Below are positions 51,766 to 61,029 of a stretch of 64,000 bases of DNA, in pieces (within the stretch, counting starts at the first letter, position 1; every line of letters starts with the position of its first letter). This stretch comes from Streptomyces canus. GTDB taxonomy: Bacteria > Actinomycetota > Actinomycetes > Streptomycetales > Streptomycetaceae. Below the pieces are notes generated by a model. That model did no database searches. It was not told where the DNA came from and saw only the letters and a program-made list of their open reading frames with translations. The stretch covers positions 558,001 to 622,000 of the forward strand of contig NZ_KQ948656.1 in assembly GCF_001514145.1 (NCBI RefSeq), written 5' to 3'. The position numbers and the translations under genes were made by a program.

Positions 51766-53571
51766 CTAGCGGACCAGCTTCCAGTCCTGTGAGCCGTCGT
51801 CGGCGGCGCTCTGGAGGGTCAGCGGTGCTCCCGCGGACGCTCCGGTCAGGAAGAGGGCGGTGTTCTTGACCGCCTGGAGCCGGTAGTAGCCGTCGGGGGT
51901 CTTGACGAGGTTCCAGCTGCCCGACGAGCTGTTGTCGACCCACTGGCCGATGCGCTGGCCGGCCGTGGCGTTGCCGGTCCAGATGGCGGCCGCGCGGCCT
52001 CCCGACTTGTTCAGCAGGGTCGTGCCGCCGTTCGGTTCGGTCACGACGTGCCAGTACTGGGTGTCCGGGTCCGCCGCGGCACCGGCGTCCTCCAGGGCCA
52101 CGTCGGGCACGTCCCCGTTCCCGAGGTTCGCGTCGTTGGTCTTGTTGCCGGTGCCGATCACCTGGCCGGTCCTGCGGTTGACGAGCCGGTAGTAGGTGCC
52201 GGCCGAGTCCCCGAGGTCGACCTCGGCGTAGGCGATCGTGGAGGTGCCCTGGTTGTTGAGGATCGCGATGCGGCCGGTGCCGTCTACGTACTGGAGGTTG
52301 CGGCTGTAGCCGGCCGGCGAGGTGGTCTGGTACTCCGTCCACACGCCGTCGCTGCGGCCGCTCTCGTTGACCCACACGTCGCCGCTGTTCGACGCGTTGT
52401 AGACCAGGCGTCCGTCGGGCAGCCGGATCAGGACCGGGCTGCCGCCGCCCGCGAGCGGGTGGGACCCGGCGACGACCGGGAGCGAGCCGACGGACATGCC
52501 GGTCTGGGTGCCGCGGAAGAACGTGAGCGGATCGTCGGCGATGGCGTAGCGGGTGTTGGCCCCGCCGCCCCAGTACTCGAAGGTGAGCATCCACTTGCCG
52601 TCCGTCGTGCGGACGATGTTGGTCATGCCCGGCCTGCCGCCGCCGATCTCGGTCTTGCCGCCGCCCATGTCCTGGACGGATCCGGAGATGTCGACGACGG
52701 GATCGCTCCATGCGGCGTTCTTGCCGTCCCAGGTGCGGTGCACGAGGATCTGGCCGTGCGAGTCGGTCGCCGTGTCGTTGGCGGGATCCTTCTTCGGAAC
52801 GCCGGTGACCGGGTCGAAGCCGGTGTAGTCGTTCTCGTCGGAGTAGTAGCAGACCAGCTTGCCCTGGTAGACCATCAGGTACGGCTCCCAGAGGGGGTCC
52901 ACCTGCTGGTACTTGTTGGCGGCCGCGATGTTCTGCCCGACCGCGCCCGCACTGCCGCCCTGCCAGCCGGCGGTCGAGACGACGTTGACGACCTTCCAGC
53001 TGCTGCCCTGGTCGGTGCTGGAGTACAGGGCGATGGCCATGTCGCTGCGGTCGCCGTCGTTGTTCGGCGTCCAGGCGGGGTCGGCCGCCTTGTGCTCCTT
53101 GTAGTAGTAGTCGTCACCGGAGACGACACTCGCCAGGAGCAGCGTGCCGGCCTTCAGTCCGCCGACGCTCCGCGGAAGGACGTAGAGGTACGGGTTGGTC
53201 CAGTTGCTCGTGTACTTGGCGTACTTGGGGTCGTTGGAGAGGTACGCCGGTGCCTTGACCTCGGACAGCGGCTGCCAGCTGGTGCCGTGGTCGTCGCTCT
53301 TGTAGACGGGCAGGGTCTGCCCGTCGGCGCTGCCCGACGCCGGCACGACGGTGGACTTCTCGAACGACGCGACCAGCCGCCCGCCGGGCAGTTGGGCCGA
53401 CTTCGGGTAGACGGCGCAGTTGCCCCGGCCCTTCAGGCACGGGTCGCTGCCGAGCTGGTACAGGATTCCGCCCGTCGGGTTGTACGCCTGCGCACTGACC
53501 ATGGGTATCGCGAGTATCGCGGATGTCGCCGCGAAGGTTCCGAGGGCTCGTCCAAGCCTTCTTCTCTGCAT
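51766..53571 (-). CDS. Secreted sialidase-fold glycosidase (GH93-like exo-arabinanase?) with ricin-type lectin domain
   Basis: 601-aa exported protein with a signal peptide (LGTFAATSAILAIPMVSAQA). A six-bladed propeller occupies residues 30-445, with Asp-box-like SDDHGTSWQPLSE and STDQGSSWKVVN, WEPYLMVYQGKLVCYYSDE and GGGRPGMTNIVRTTDGKW. This pattern resembles GH93 exo-1,5-alpha-L-arabinanases more than true sialidases (no Arg triad could be mapped). The last 150 residues form a ricin-type lectin (YYRLVNRRTGQVIG ... QDWKLVR). It is the last gene of the ABC-GH42 operon, 21 bases after GH42, so arabinan or arabinogalactan breakdown is likely. Confidence 0.75.
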   Translation of the reverse strand: MQRRRLGRALGTFAATSAILAIPMVSAQAYNPTGGILYQLGSDPCLKGRGNCAVYPKSAQLPGGRLVASFEKSTVVPASGSADGQTLPVYKSDDHGTSWQPLSEVKAPAYLSNDPKYAKYTSNWTNPYLYVLPRSVGGLKAGTLLLASVVSGDDYYYKEHKAADPAWTPNNDGDRSDMAIALYSSTDQGSSWKVVNVVSTAGWQGGSAGAVGQNIAAANKYQQVDPLWEPYLMVYQGKLVCYYSDENDYTGFDPVTGVPKKDPANDTATDSHGQILVHRTWDGKNAAWSDPVVDISGSVQDMGGGKTEIGGGRPGMTNIVRTTDGKWMLTFEYWGGGANTRYAIADDPLTFFRGTQTGMSVGSLPVVAGSHPLAGGGSPVLIRLPDGRLVYNASNSGDVWVNESGRSDGVWTEYQTTSPAGYSRNLQYVDGTGRIAILNNQGTSTIAYAEVDLGDSAGTYYRLVNRRTGQVIGTGNKTNDANLGNGDVPDVALEDAGAAADPDTQYWHVVTEPNGGTTLLNKSGGRAAAIWTGNATAGQRIGQWVDNSSSGSWNLVKTPDGYYRLQAVKNTALFLTGASAGAPLTLQSAADDGSQDWKLVR

Positions 53572-53592
53572 GGCCCCTCCTCAGGGGATGGA

Positions 53593-55758
53593 TCAGGATC
53601 GGTCGGTTGCTTCAGAGGCCGGTGCGCTGTCGGCGTCGGTGGAGGCGAGAACGCGTACGTCCCACGGACCGAGGTTCAGAGCCGAGCCTGCGAAGATGGA
53701 GGTGCCCGTCAGGGCGTCGGAGAGGTCCACCGGTGCGGGGACGCTCGCGGGCTCCCAGCTCCAGTTGTGGACGATGTGCACGCGGCTTCCGTCGGGTGAG
53801 GTGCCGGTGGTCGCGGTGACGGACGGGGGAAGGTCGCGCCACCCGCTCCTCGCGGCCGGGACCAGCCACTCGGCGAGCGCTTCGGCGAGGTCGCGGCCCG
53901 GCACCGTGCCGACGGTGGTGACCCGGCCCGCGCCGTGGGTGCGGGTGGTGACCGCGGGCCAGCGGCCGAAGTGCGGGTGCTCGTAGGAGGCCAGCGCGTC
54001 GGCGTCGGTGACCGTGAGGCCCTCGGCCCAGTGCGTCGCCGTCGCCTCCGCGGGCACCTGGAGCGGGCCACCGGGTACGGCGCGGACCGGAACCGTCCCC
54101 ACCAGGTTGCTGAATTCGTCGTACCGGACGCCCGCGGCCTCGGCGAGGCGGCCCGGCGCGGGTTCGTGACGGGCCCGGGCCTCGTGGTCGGCGTAGCCGG
54201 TGCGCGGGCCGAGGACCAGGTGGCCGCCCGCGTGTGCGTAGGCGGCGAGCCAGTCGAGGGCGGCGTCGGCGGCGATGTACAGCGCCGGTACCACCAGTAC
54301 GGGGTGGCGGCGCGCGGCCTCCTGCGGTGCCATCCGCTCGTACAGCTGCCGGGCGTGCACGATGCGCACCTGGCGGCCGGCATCGAAGGCGCCCCGGTAG
54401 AAGGGGTCGAAGATGCGGTGGTAGGCGGCGGGATCCGGCGAGCCGTCCGGCTTGGACAACGGCGGGTACTTCTGCATCAGCCACTTGCTCGGCATCGAGT
54501 AGACCATCGTGATGTCGGCGTCCGGTTCGAGTCCGGCGACGAGCGGTCCGGCCTTCGCGAACTCCGCGCCCAACTGCGCGACTTCGGCATAGGTGCGGCC
54601 GGGCCGGCCGCTGTGCGGGAGGACTCCGCCCCAGTAGGTCTCGGCGCCGAAGCGCAGGGTCTGCCACTGCCAGTACTCGATCATCCGGGCGCCGCGCGCC
54701 ACGTGCGCCCATGCGGTCTGGCGCCACTGGCCGTCGTAGCCGGGCCGGTTGTCCCAGGCGAAGCCGATGGAGTTGGCGTTGGTCTCGGTGACGAGGAAGG
54801 GCTCCTGGCGGGAGGAGAACATCCAGTCGGCGGTCTGGTACATCGACCACACGCCGGTGGTCTTCCAGACCTGCTCGTGCTCGTCCGGTGTGGGGTCGGG
54901 CAGCAGCAGGCCGTCCTGCATGTCGTAGTACGGGTTGCCGGAGGCGATGTCGAGGCGGTCGCTCATCTCGTCGTCCGCCACCCCCTGGCGGGTGTAGGAG
55001 ATGCACGTGGTGACGAAGTGCTCGGGCCTGGCGTACTCACGGACGATGTCCGCCTGCCATCCGATGAACTCGGTGACCTGGCGGGCCTGGAACTCCCGCC
55101 AGGCGACGTCGTATTGAGGCTGTTCGTTGCCGTCCGGGGTCCACAGGTCGGCCCACGTCGACAGGCGGTGCGACCAGTACACCAGCCCCCACTCGCGGTT
55201 GAGGGTCTCGACGTCGCCGTACTTCTCGCGCAGGTGGTCGACGAACCGCTGGAAGACGCCATGGTTGTGGAAGAGGTGCAGACCGGGTTCGTTGTCGACC
55301 TGCCAGCCGATGACCGCCGGATGGTCGGCGTACCGGGCGACGATCTTGCGGATGATCCGCTCGGCGTGGAAGCGGAAGGCGGGGTGGGTGAAGTCCGCCT
55401 CCTGCCGGGCGCCCCAGCCGATGCGCTCGCCGGTACGGCGTTCGCCGGTGATCTCCGGGTACTGGCGGGCCAGCCACGGCGGAACGGCGTAGGTCGGGGT
55501 GCCGAGGATGACGGAGATGCCCCGCTCGTGGGCGCCGTCGAGAACCGACTGGAGCCAGTCGAGATCGAAGCGGCCGTTCTCGGGCTCCCAGGTCGACCAG
55601 ACCGACTCGCCCACGCGGATCACGGTGAAGTTCGCCTCCACCATGAGGTCGAGGTCGGTCTTCAGCCGTTCGTCGGGCCGCAGTTCAGGATCGTAGGCGG
55701 GCGTGTACTCGTGGTAGTACGCGGCACCGAACAGGACGCGGGCGGGCAGAACCGCCAT
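53593..55758 (-). CDS. GH42 beta-galactosidase / alpha-L-arabinopyranosidase
   Basis: 721-aa cytoplasmic-type (no signal peptide) GH42 enzyme. The barrel begins VLFGAAYYHEYTPAYDP; GWQVDNEPGLHLFHNHG has the acid/base Glu near 157 and FLVTETNANSIGFAW the nucleophile Glu near 325. A trimerisation-like domain and a C-terminal beta domain follow. GH42 enzymes hydrolyse terminal beta-galactosides, and some alpha-L-arabinopyranosides, from imported oligosaccharides. GGAGGTT lies 7 bases before ATG. Directly after the permease gene (62 bases), consistent with intracellular cleavage of the transported sugar. Confidence 0.92.
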   Translation of the reverse strand: MAVLPARVLFGAAYYHEYTPAYDPELRPDERLKTDLDLMVEANFTVIRVGESVWSTWEPENGRFDLDWLQSVLDGAHERGISVILGTPTYAVPPWLARQYPEITGERRTGERIGWGARQEADFTHPAFRFHAERIIRKIVARYADHPAVIGWQVDNEPGLHLFHNHGVFQRFVDHLREKYGDVETLNREWGLVYWSHRLSTWADLWTPDGNEQPQYDVAWREFQARQVTEFIGWQADIVREYARPEHFVTTCISYTRQGVADDEMSDRLDIASGNPYYDMQDGLLLPDPTPDEHEQVWKTTGVWSMYQTADWMFSSRQEPFLVTETNANSIGFAWDNRPGYDGQWRQTAWAHVARGARMIEYWQWQTLRFGAETYWGGVLPHSGRPGRTYAEVAQLGAEFAKAGPLVAGLEPDADITMVYSMPSKWLMQKYPPLSKPDGSPDPAAYHRIFDPFYRGAFDAGRQVRIVHARQLYERMAPQEAARRHPVLVVPALYIAADAALDWLAAYAHAGGHLVLGPRTGYADHEARARHEPAPGRLAEAAGVRYDEFSNLVGTVPVRAVPGGPLQVPAEATATHWAEGLTVTDADALASYEHPHFGRWPAVTTRTHGAGRVTTVGTVPGRDLAEALAEWLVPAARSGWRDLPPSVTATTGTSPDGSRVHIVHNWSWEPASVPAPVDLSDALTGTSIFAGSALNLGPWDVRVLASTDADSAPASEATDRS

Positions 55759-55820
55759 GGGGGAACCTCCGAAGAGTCGATGGGGGTGGCCGGTGCGTCG
55801 GCGCTGACGTCGACCGGGCG

Positions 55821-56768
55821 TCACTGCTTGACGCCGCCGGTGGCCAGACCGCTCTGCCAGTACCGCTGCAGGAGCAGAAAAGCGACGACGAGCGGGATGA
55901 CGGAGATGAGGGAGCCGGTCACGACGAGCGCGAGCATGTTGCTGTTCGCGCCGCTTCCGCCGCCGAAGGCCTGGGACGCCCAGGAGGACAGGCCGACCGT
56001 GACGGGGTACAGCTTCGGGTCGTTGAGCATGATCAACGGCAAGAAGTAGTTGTTCCAGGTCGCCACGAGAGTGAAGAGCACGACGGTCACCAGACCGGGA
56101 GCCAGCAGCCGCAGCGCGATCGTGACGAAGATGCGCAGTTCACCGGCCCCGTCGATGCGCGCGGCCTCCAGGAGACTGTCCGGGACGGCGTCCGCGGCGT
56201 AGATGCGCATGAGGTAGAGGCCGAACGGGCTGACCAGGGAGGGCAGCACGATCGCCCAGGGCGTGTTGACCAGGTCCACCTTCGCGAAGAGCAAGTAGGT
56301 GGGGATGGCCAGGGCGGTGGTCGGAATCATGATGGCGCCGAGCACCAGGGCGAAGGCCGCGTTGTTGCCCCGGAACCGGTACTTGGCGAATCCGTAGCCG
56401 GCTGCGGCGGCCAGGAGGGCGGCACCGAGTGCGCTGCCGACGGAGTACAGGACCGTGTTGAGCAGCCAGTGCAGGAAGACGCCGTCGTCGTGGGTGACCG
56501 TCTCCCGGACGTTCTCGAGCAGTTGAGGGGCGTGCGAGAACCACAGACCGAAGGTGGTGAAGAGGTCCTGGGTGCTCTTGGTCGAGGAGACGGCGAGCCA
56601 GAACAGCGGCAGCAGGAAGTAGGCGAGGACGGCCAGCATGACGATGGTCAGCGGTGTGCTGCGGCGACCGGTCGACCGCCTGCGCTGTCCACGGGCGGTC
56701 CGTCGTGCGCCGGTCGTGGTGGCGGGCGGGGCCGGCCGGGACGTGGAAGGGGAAGTCGTGGTCGTCAC
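55821..56768 (-). CDS. Carbohydrate ABC transporter permease (MalG type)
   Basis: 315-aa inner-membrane permease, six helices with the first at about residues 40-62 (LTIVMLAVLAYFLLPLFWLAVSS). The EAA loop EAARIDGAGELRIFVTIALRLLAPG contacts the ATPase. It starts at GTG 56768 with AGGAGG upstream and overlaps the partner permease by four bases. It pairs with the MalF-type protein. No ATPase gene is in the operon; in Streptomyces the shared MsiK ATPase normally serves such importers. Confidence 0.92.
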   Translation of the reverse strand: MTTTTSPSTSRPAPPATTTGARRTARGQRRRSTGRRSTPLTIVMLAVLAYFLLPLFWLAVSSTKSTQDLFTTFGLWFSHAPQLLENVRETVTHDDGVFLHWLLNTVLYSVGSALGAALLAAAAGYGFAKYRFRGNNAAFALVLGAIMIPTTALAIPTYLLFAKVDLVNTPWAIVLPSLVSPFGLYLMRIYAADAVPDSLLEAARIDGAGELRIFVTIALRLLAPGLVTVVLFTLVATWNNYFLPLIMLNDPKLYPVTVGLSSWASQAFGGGSGANSNMLALVVTGSLISVIPLVVAFLLLQRYWQSGLATGGVKQ

Positions 56769-57706
56769 GAGGTCCTCCTGCGGTTCGCGATGAACAGGAC
56801 GGCGTAGGAGAAGATCACGATGACCAGGCCCAGGAAGAAGGACACCGCGGCCGAGTAGTTGACCTGCTGACCGGTGAACGCGAGGGAGTAGGCGTAGAGG
56901 TTCGCGGTGTACGCGTTGTCGATGACGTCCGGCGCGACGGGCTGCAGCAGCTTCGGCTCGTTGAACAGCTGGAAGCTGCCGATCACGGAGAACAGCAGGG
57001 TGAGCAGCAGCGCGGGGCGCAGGGCGGGGAGCTTGATGGACCAGGCGGTCCGCCAGGCGCCGGCGCCGTCCATCGCCGCCGCCTCGTACAGCTCCTGGGG
57101 GACGGTCCGCAGAGCCGCGTACAGGATGATCATGTTGTAGCCGACGAACTCCCAGGTCACGATGTTCGCCAGGCTCCCCAGCATCCATCCGTCGCTGAGG
57201 AAGTGCGGGACCGGCAGACCGAGCTTCTCGCTCAGCTGGGCGAACGGCCCGAAGTCCGGGCCGTAGAGGTAGCCCCACATCAGGGTGGCGACGACGCTCG
57301 GGACGGCGTACGGCACGAAGATGCCCAGGCGGATCACCCGCGCGAGGCGCAGCAGGCCGCTGTCGAGCGCGAGCGCGAAGGCCAGAGCCAGCAGGAGCAT
57401 CAGCGGGACCTGGATCACGAAGAACGTCGCGACCCGCAGGACTCCTTGGCGCAGCAGCGGGTCCTTCAGGGCTGTCACGTAGTTGTCCAGCCCGACGAAC
57501 GCGTTGCCGCCGATGAGCTTTTCCCGGAACAGGCTGAGGTAGGCGGCGTAGCCGAGCGGGGCGAGGAACATCAGAAGGAACAGCACCATGAACGGTGCGA
57601 CGAACAGAGGACCTGCCGCACCCTGGCGCAGGCCACCGAGTGGGCGTCGCCTCGGCCCCGCTCGGCGCGGCTCCTCGGTGGAGGCCACGGTTGTGGCAGT
57701 CATCAT
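56765..57706 (-). CDS. Carbohydrate ABC transporter permease (MalF/UgpA type)
   Basis: 313-aa six-helix permease (PLFVAPFMVLFLLMFLAPLGYAAYLS first helix). The EAA loop reads EAAAMDGAGAWRTAWSIKLPALRPA. Two ATGs in tandem (57706, 57703) follow AAAGG. Partner of the MalG-type permease; together they form the membrane channel for the oligosaccharide bound by the lipoprotein encoded 100 bases upstream. Confidence 0.92.
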   Translation of the reverse strand: MMTATTVASTEEPRRAGPRRRPLGGLRQGAAGPLFVAPFMVLFLLMFLAPLGYAAYLSLFREKLIGGNAFVGLDNYVTALKDPLLRQGVLRVATFFVIQVPLMLLLALAFALALDSGLLRLARVIRLGIFVPYAVPSVVATLMWGYLYGPDFGPFAQLSEKLGLPVPHFLSDGWMLGSLANIVTWEFVGYNMIILYAALRTVPQELYEAAAMDGAGAWRTAWSIKLPALRPALLLTLLFSVIGSFQLFNEPKLLQPVAPDVIDNAYTANLYAYSLAFTGQQVNYSAAVSFFLGLVIVIFSYAVLFIANRRRTS

Positions 57707-57806
57707 CGGGCCTTTCTGGTGGGAGGGGCCGGCCTTGTGGGAAGGGCCGGCCGGGCGCGGGTCCCGCGTCGCCGCCGGAGGGCATCGGCACGGAACCCGC
57801 CGGACG

Positions 57807-59201
57807 TCACGGGGTCTTGACGGTGAAGCCCTGGGCCTTGGCGTAGGTGGTGAGCCGCGACTGCCACGCGTCGAGGGCGGCGACGGCGTCCTTCTTCCTG
57901 GTGAGTGCCGTGCCGACGGTCTCGGTCCAGTCGGTGACGGCCTGGTCGAGGAACGGCGGCCACTGGAAGTCGGGGCTCACGGTTTTACCGATGTCGGCGA
58001 ACGCCTGGTTGACCTTCTGTCCGCCGTAGAAAGAGGCCGCGGCACCGGTGAAGGACGGGTCCTCGAGCAGTGGCTTCGTCGCCGGGAAGAACGACTGCTT
58101 GGTGTTGAACAGCTTCGCGCTGGCCGGGTCGCTGTTGAGGAACTGCGCGAACACCGCGGCCGCGATCGGGTTCTTGGTCTGCTTGATGACCGCGCTGGTC
58201 GAACCGCCCCAGTTGCCCGAACTCGGCTTCGACGCGTCCCACTGCGGCAGCGGGGCGGCCCGCCACTTGCCCGCGGTGGACTTGGCCGAGCCGGCGAGGA
58301 AGACCGGCCCCCAGGCTGCGGTGATCCAGGTGGCGTACTTGCCCTTGTTGAGCGCGGAGAACCAGGCGTCGGTGAAGTCCGGCTCGACGCCGATGACACC
58401 CTCCTGGGCCAGGCCGCCCCAGTAGGCGGCGAGCTTCTTGGAGATCGTGTCGTCGACGTCGATGGAGACGTTGCCCTTGCCGGAGGTCGCGTAGGGCTTG
58501 GCGCCCGCCTGCCAGAGCAGGCCGTGCCAGGCGGCCGCCTCGTTCCCGGCCAGGTTGGTCAGGTAGATCTCCGGGTCGGCCTTGTGCAGCTTGCGTGCCG
58601 CGGCGGCGAAGTCGTCCCAGGTCTTCGGCGGCTCGATGCCGTGCTTCTCGAAGATGTCCGCCCGGTAGAGCATGCCCATCGGGCCGGTGTCCTGCGGGAT
58701 CGCCCAGATCTCGCCCTTGGGGCCGCTGACCTGTCCCCAGGTCCAGTCGACGAAGGTGTCCTTCAGCTTGCCCGCGCCGAAGGGGTTCAGGTCCAGGAGG
58801 CTGTCCGTGATCGTGAACGTGGGAATGGCCTGGTACTCCATCTGCGCCACGTCCGGAGCGCCGCTGCCGGCCTTGATCGCCGTGCGCAGCTTCGTGTAGT
58901 GCTGCACGCCCTGGCCGGCGTTGACGACTTTGACCTTGATCGCCGGGTACTTCTTCTCGAAGAGCGCGACCTCCTGATCGATGTCCGGAACCCACGTCCA
59001 GAACGTCAGCTCGGTCGGCTTCTTCATCGCCGCGTCGATGTCCGCCTGGCTGACCGGCTTCGCGGACGAGGCGGACGTACCGCCGCCGTCACCGCCGCCG
59101 CAGGCGGACAGGGCGGCACCCAACGAGACCGCTCCCGCGGTGGTGAGCAGGAGCCGACGGCTCATCTGGGACTGGCTGGGGGTGGAGTTGGATCTGCGCA
59201 T
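57807..59201 (-). CDS. Extracellular sugar-binding lipoprotein of an ABC importer
   Basis: 464-aa family 1-type solute-binding protein. The N-terminus combines a twin-arginine-like SRRLLLTTAG and a lipobox LSAC (Cys 34). The mature protein reads LTFWTWVPDIDQEVALFEKKYPAIKVKVVNAG, a typical sugar-binding lobe opening; TWDDFAAAARKL and KPYATSGKGNVS follow; Trp-rich segments probably stack on sugar rings. GGGAG is 6 bases before ATG 59201. It delivers the sugar to the two permeases and probably binds galactosyl or arabinosyl oligosaccharides. Confidence 0.93.
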   Translation of the reverse strand: MRRSNSTPSQSQMSRRLLLTTAGAVSLGAALSACGGGDGGGTSASSAKPVSQADIDAAMKKPTELTFWTWVPDIDQEVALFEKKYPAIKVKVVNAGQGVQHYTKLRTAIKAGSGAPDVAQMEYQAIPTFTITDSLLDLNPFGAGKLKDTFVDWTWGQVSGPKGEIWAIPQDTGPMGMLYRADIFEKHGIEPPKTWDDFAAAARKLHKADPEIYLTNLAGNEAAAWHGLLWQAGAKPYATSGKGNVSIDVDDTISKKLAAYWGGLAQEGVIGVEPDFTDAWFSALNKGKYATWITAAWGPVFLAGSAKSTAGKWRAAPLPQWDASKPSSGNWGGSTSAVIKQTKNPIAAAVFAQFLNSDPASAKLFNTKQSFFPATKPLLEDPSFTGAAASFYGGQKVNQAFADIGKTVSPDFQWPPFLDQAVTDWTETVGTALTRKKDAVAALDAWQSRLTTYAKAQGFTVKTP

Positions 59202-59602
59202 GACGAACTCCCGCCGATGGCTGAGGAATGGCACACCGAGCAAGGGCGTGCCAAAAGGAGGGTGATGAGGAGTGGAGGGTGATGAGGAAGACAGGAAGCT
59301 CGGACGCGACGGCCAGGACACGGAGTCGGCATGGCACGGGTGCACGTCTTCGCGGACGCCGCCCGGGGGGTCCACCTGCTGCAGAGGGGGAGCCCCGTGG
59401 ACGGGAGGGTTACGGGTGGAGCGGCGAGGTTGCTCAGCGGCTGCCGCCCGGGGAGGAGGACGGGTCGCGTCGCCGGTGTGACGAACTGTCCAGAGGTGGG
59501 AGGCGGGTGAAGGAGTCCGGCGGGAACAGGACCGGTACGGCGGCTCGCCTCACAAGTGCCTGTTCGGCTGGGAACGCCGTTCCTCGGGCCGGTCGGTGTT
59601 GA
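59202..59602. other. Control region upstream of the ABC-glycosidase operon
   Basis: 401 bases between the binding-protein start and the end of the LacI gene. No credible gene. It should hold the operon promoter, but no clear LacI palindrome was found in it; the most visible feature is the short direct repeat at 59257-59288. Confidence 0.5.
59257..59288. repeat. Tandem direct repeat GGAGGGTGATGAGGA
   Basis: Two exact 15-base copies (59257-59271 and 59274-59288) lie at a 17-base period, about 60-85 bases upstream of the binding-protein gene. It could be a duplication or a paired activator site. Confidence 0.8.
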
Positions 59603-60739
59603 TCAGTTGGACGTGGAGGCACCTCCGTCCCGGGGTGGGCCGATCCGGCTCCCACTCGGAGAAAAGGCCAGGGCCCGGTTTCGGCCCGGGGTCGTCCGGG
59701 TCGGCGGCGGGGGCCCGGTCGAGGCGCGGACCACGAGGTCGACCGGTGGTTCACCGGCAGACAGGGGTGGCGCGTCCGGGTTCTCGATGGAGTGCACGAG
59801 GCGTTTGAGCCCCTCCTGTGCCACGGTGTCGAAGGGCTGGCGCATCGTGGTGAGAGGGGGAGTCACATAGGCGGCGACGGGAATGTCGTCGAAACCCACG
59901 ACGCTGACGTCCTCCGGCACCCGTCGGCCGGCTTCCGCCAGCGCGCGGATGAGACCGATCGCCATGTCGTCGTTGGCGGCGAACACCGCGGTCATGTCGT
60001 GGTCGCGGGCCAGCTCGCGGCCCGCGGTGTAACCGCTGGCGGCCGACCAGTCGCCCGCGACGACGCGAGGTACCGTCCTGCCGTGCGCGGCGAGCGTGGA
60101 CCGCCAGCCCTCCAGCCGGTCCCGGGCGGCGTACCACCGCCACGGACCGGCCAGATGGTGGACGGTGTCGTGCCCGAGTTCCAGCAGGTGCTCGGTCGCC
60201 GTACGCGCCATCAGATCGGCACCGACGCCCGCGGCCAGGGTCCTGGGCACGGACAGGGGTGGCGCCCCGAGGACCAGGACGGGTACGTCGACGCGGGCGG
60301 AGAGGTCGTCGCCGTGTCCGTCGTCGATCGGCTCGGAGATGACGATGCCGTCGACGCCCTGCTCCAGGAGTGAGTCGACGGCACCGGCGACGCCCGTCGG
60401 GTCGCCTTCCAGGGTGTTGACCACGCGAAGGGCGTATCCCGTGTCCCGTACGGCACGTTCGACCCCCATGATCAGTGAGGCGGGTCCGTACAGGGCGGTA
60501 CCGAGCGTCACCACGCCGATGGACCGGGTACGCCCGGACGCGAGGGCCCGGGCGGCGTTGTTCAGCCGGTAACCGAGTTCCTCACCGGCTTCCAGGACGC
60601 GTCGGCGCACCTCGGCGGAGACGTACGGCTCGTCGTTGTAGACCCGGGACACGGTCTTCTGGGAGACACCCGCCAGCTGGGCCACATCCACACTGCGCGG
60701 TGCGCCGGAACTGCCGCCCCGCCCTGCGCCTCGCCTCAT
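59603..60739 (-). CDS. LacI-family transcriptional regulator
   Basis: 378-aa repressor. The HTH (SVDVAQLAGVSQKTVSRVYNDEPYVSAEVRRRVLEAGEELGYRLNNAARAL with hinge ALASGRT) is followed by a periplasmic-binding-protein-like core: SIGVVTLGTALYGPASLIMGVERAV, TALFAANDDMAIGLIRAL-like FAANDDMAIGL and VSVVGFDDIPVAAYVTPPLTTMRQP. It lies directly upstream of the ABC-GH42-GH93 genes on the same strand and should repress them until a pathway sugar binds. CTGGAG precedes ATG 60739. Palindromic repeats just upstream suggest autoregulation. Confidence 0.92.
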   Translation of the reverse strand: MRRGAGRGGSSGAPRSVDVAQLAGVSQKTVSRVYNDEPYVSAEVRRRVLEAGEELGYRLNNAARALASGRTRSIGVVTLGTALYGPASLIMGVERAVRDTGYALRVVNTLEGDPTGVAGAVDSLLEQGVDGIVISEPIDDGHGDDLSARVDVPVLVLGAPPLSVPRTLAAGVGADLMARTATEHLLELGHDTVHHLAGPWRWYAARDRLEGWRSTLAAHGRTVPRVVAGDWSAASGYTAGRELARDHDMTAVFAANDDMAIGLIRALAEAGRRVPEDVSVVGFDDIPVAAYVTPPLTTMRQPFDTVAQEGLKRLVHSIENPDAPPLSAGEPPVDLVVRASTGPPPPTRTTPGRNRALAFSPSGSRIGPPRDGGASTSN

Positions 60740-60782
60740 GGTGGCTCCAGATGGTGGTGACCGGTGTTGGCCGGTGCTCGTC

Positions 60783-60935
60783 TGACTGCGCTGCCATGTC
60801 TACGCAGTCATACGGTGGTCGTCAAGCGCCCGAAACGGATTCGTAACCTTGCGCGGGCGTCGACCGAGCCCTTGGCCGCACGAGAGGCCCGAGTCCGTCG
60901 AAAGCCTTGACGCGGCGGGGCTGACTGCGTAGACA
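60783..60935. promoter_or_regulatory. Repeated inverted motif TGACTGCGTAGACA upstream of the LacI gene
   Basis: TGTCTACGCAGTCA at 60797-60810 and its exact reverse complement TGACTGCGTAGACA at 60922-60935 lie 44-197 bases upstream of the LacI ATG. A third half-site, TGACTGCG, sits at 60783-60790, forming a shorter inverted repeat with the first. Spaced 14-mers of this kind suggest binding sites, probably of the LacI protein itself, or transposon-end-like repeats. Confidence 0.55.
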
Positions 60936-61029
60936 GAGCGCGTCCAACGGGAAGCCGGGCCGGTATCGGTCACCGAGCGAGGAGCAGGCACTCCACTGTC
61001 TGGTTGCCCAGCCGGCGATCAGTTGGCAC

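Noticed and set aside
57588..59282. 564-aa + strand frame opposite the sugar-binding protein
   Set aside because: Antisense shadow of a convincing solute-binding lipoprotein; Val/Gly/Arg-rich with no domain.
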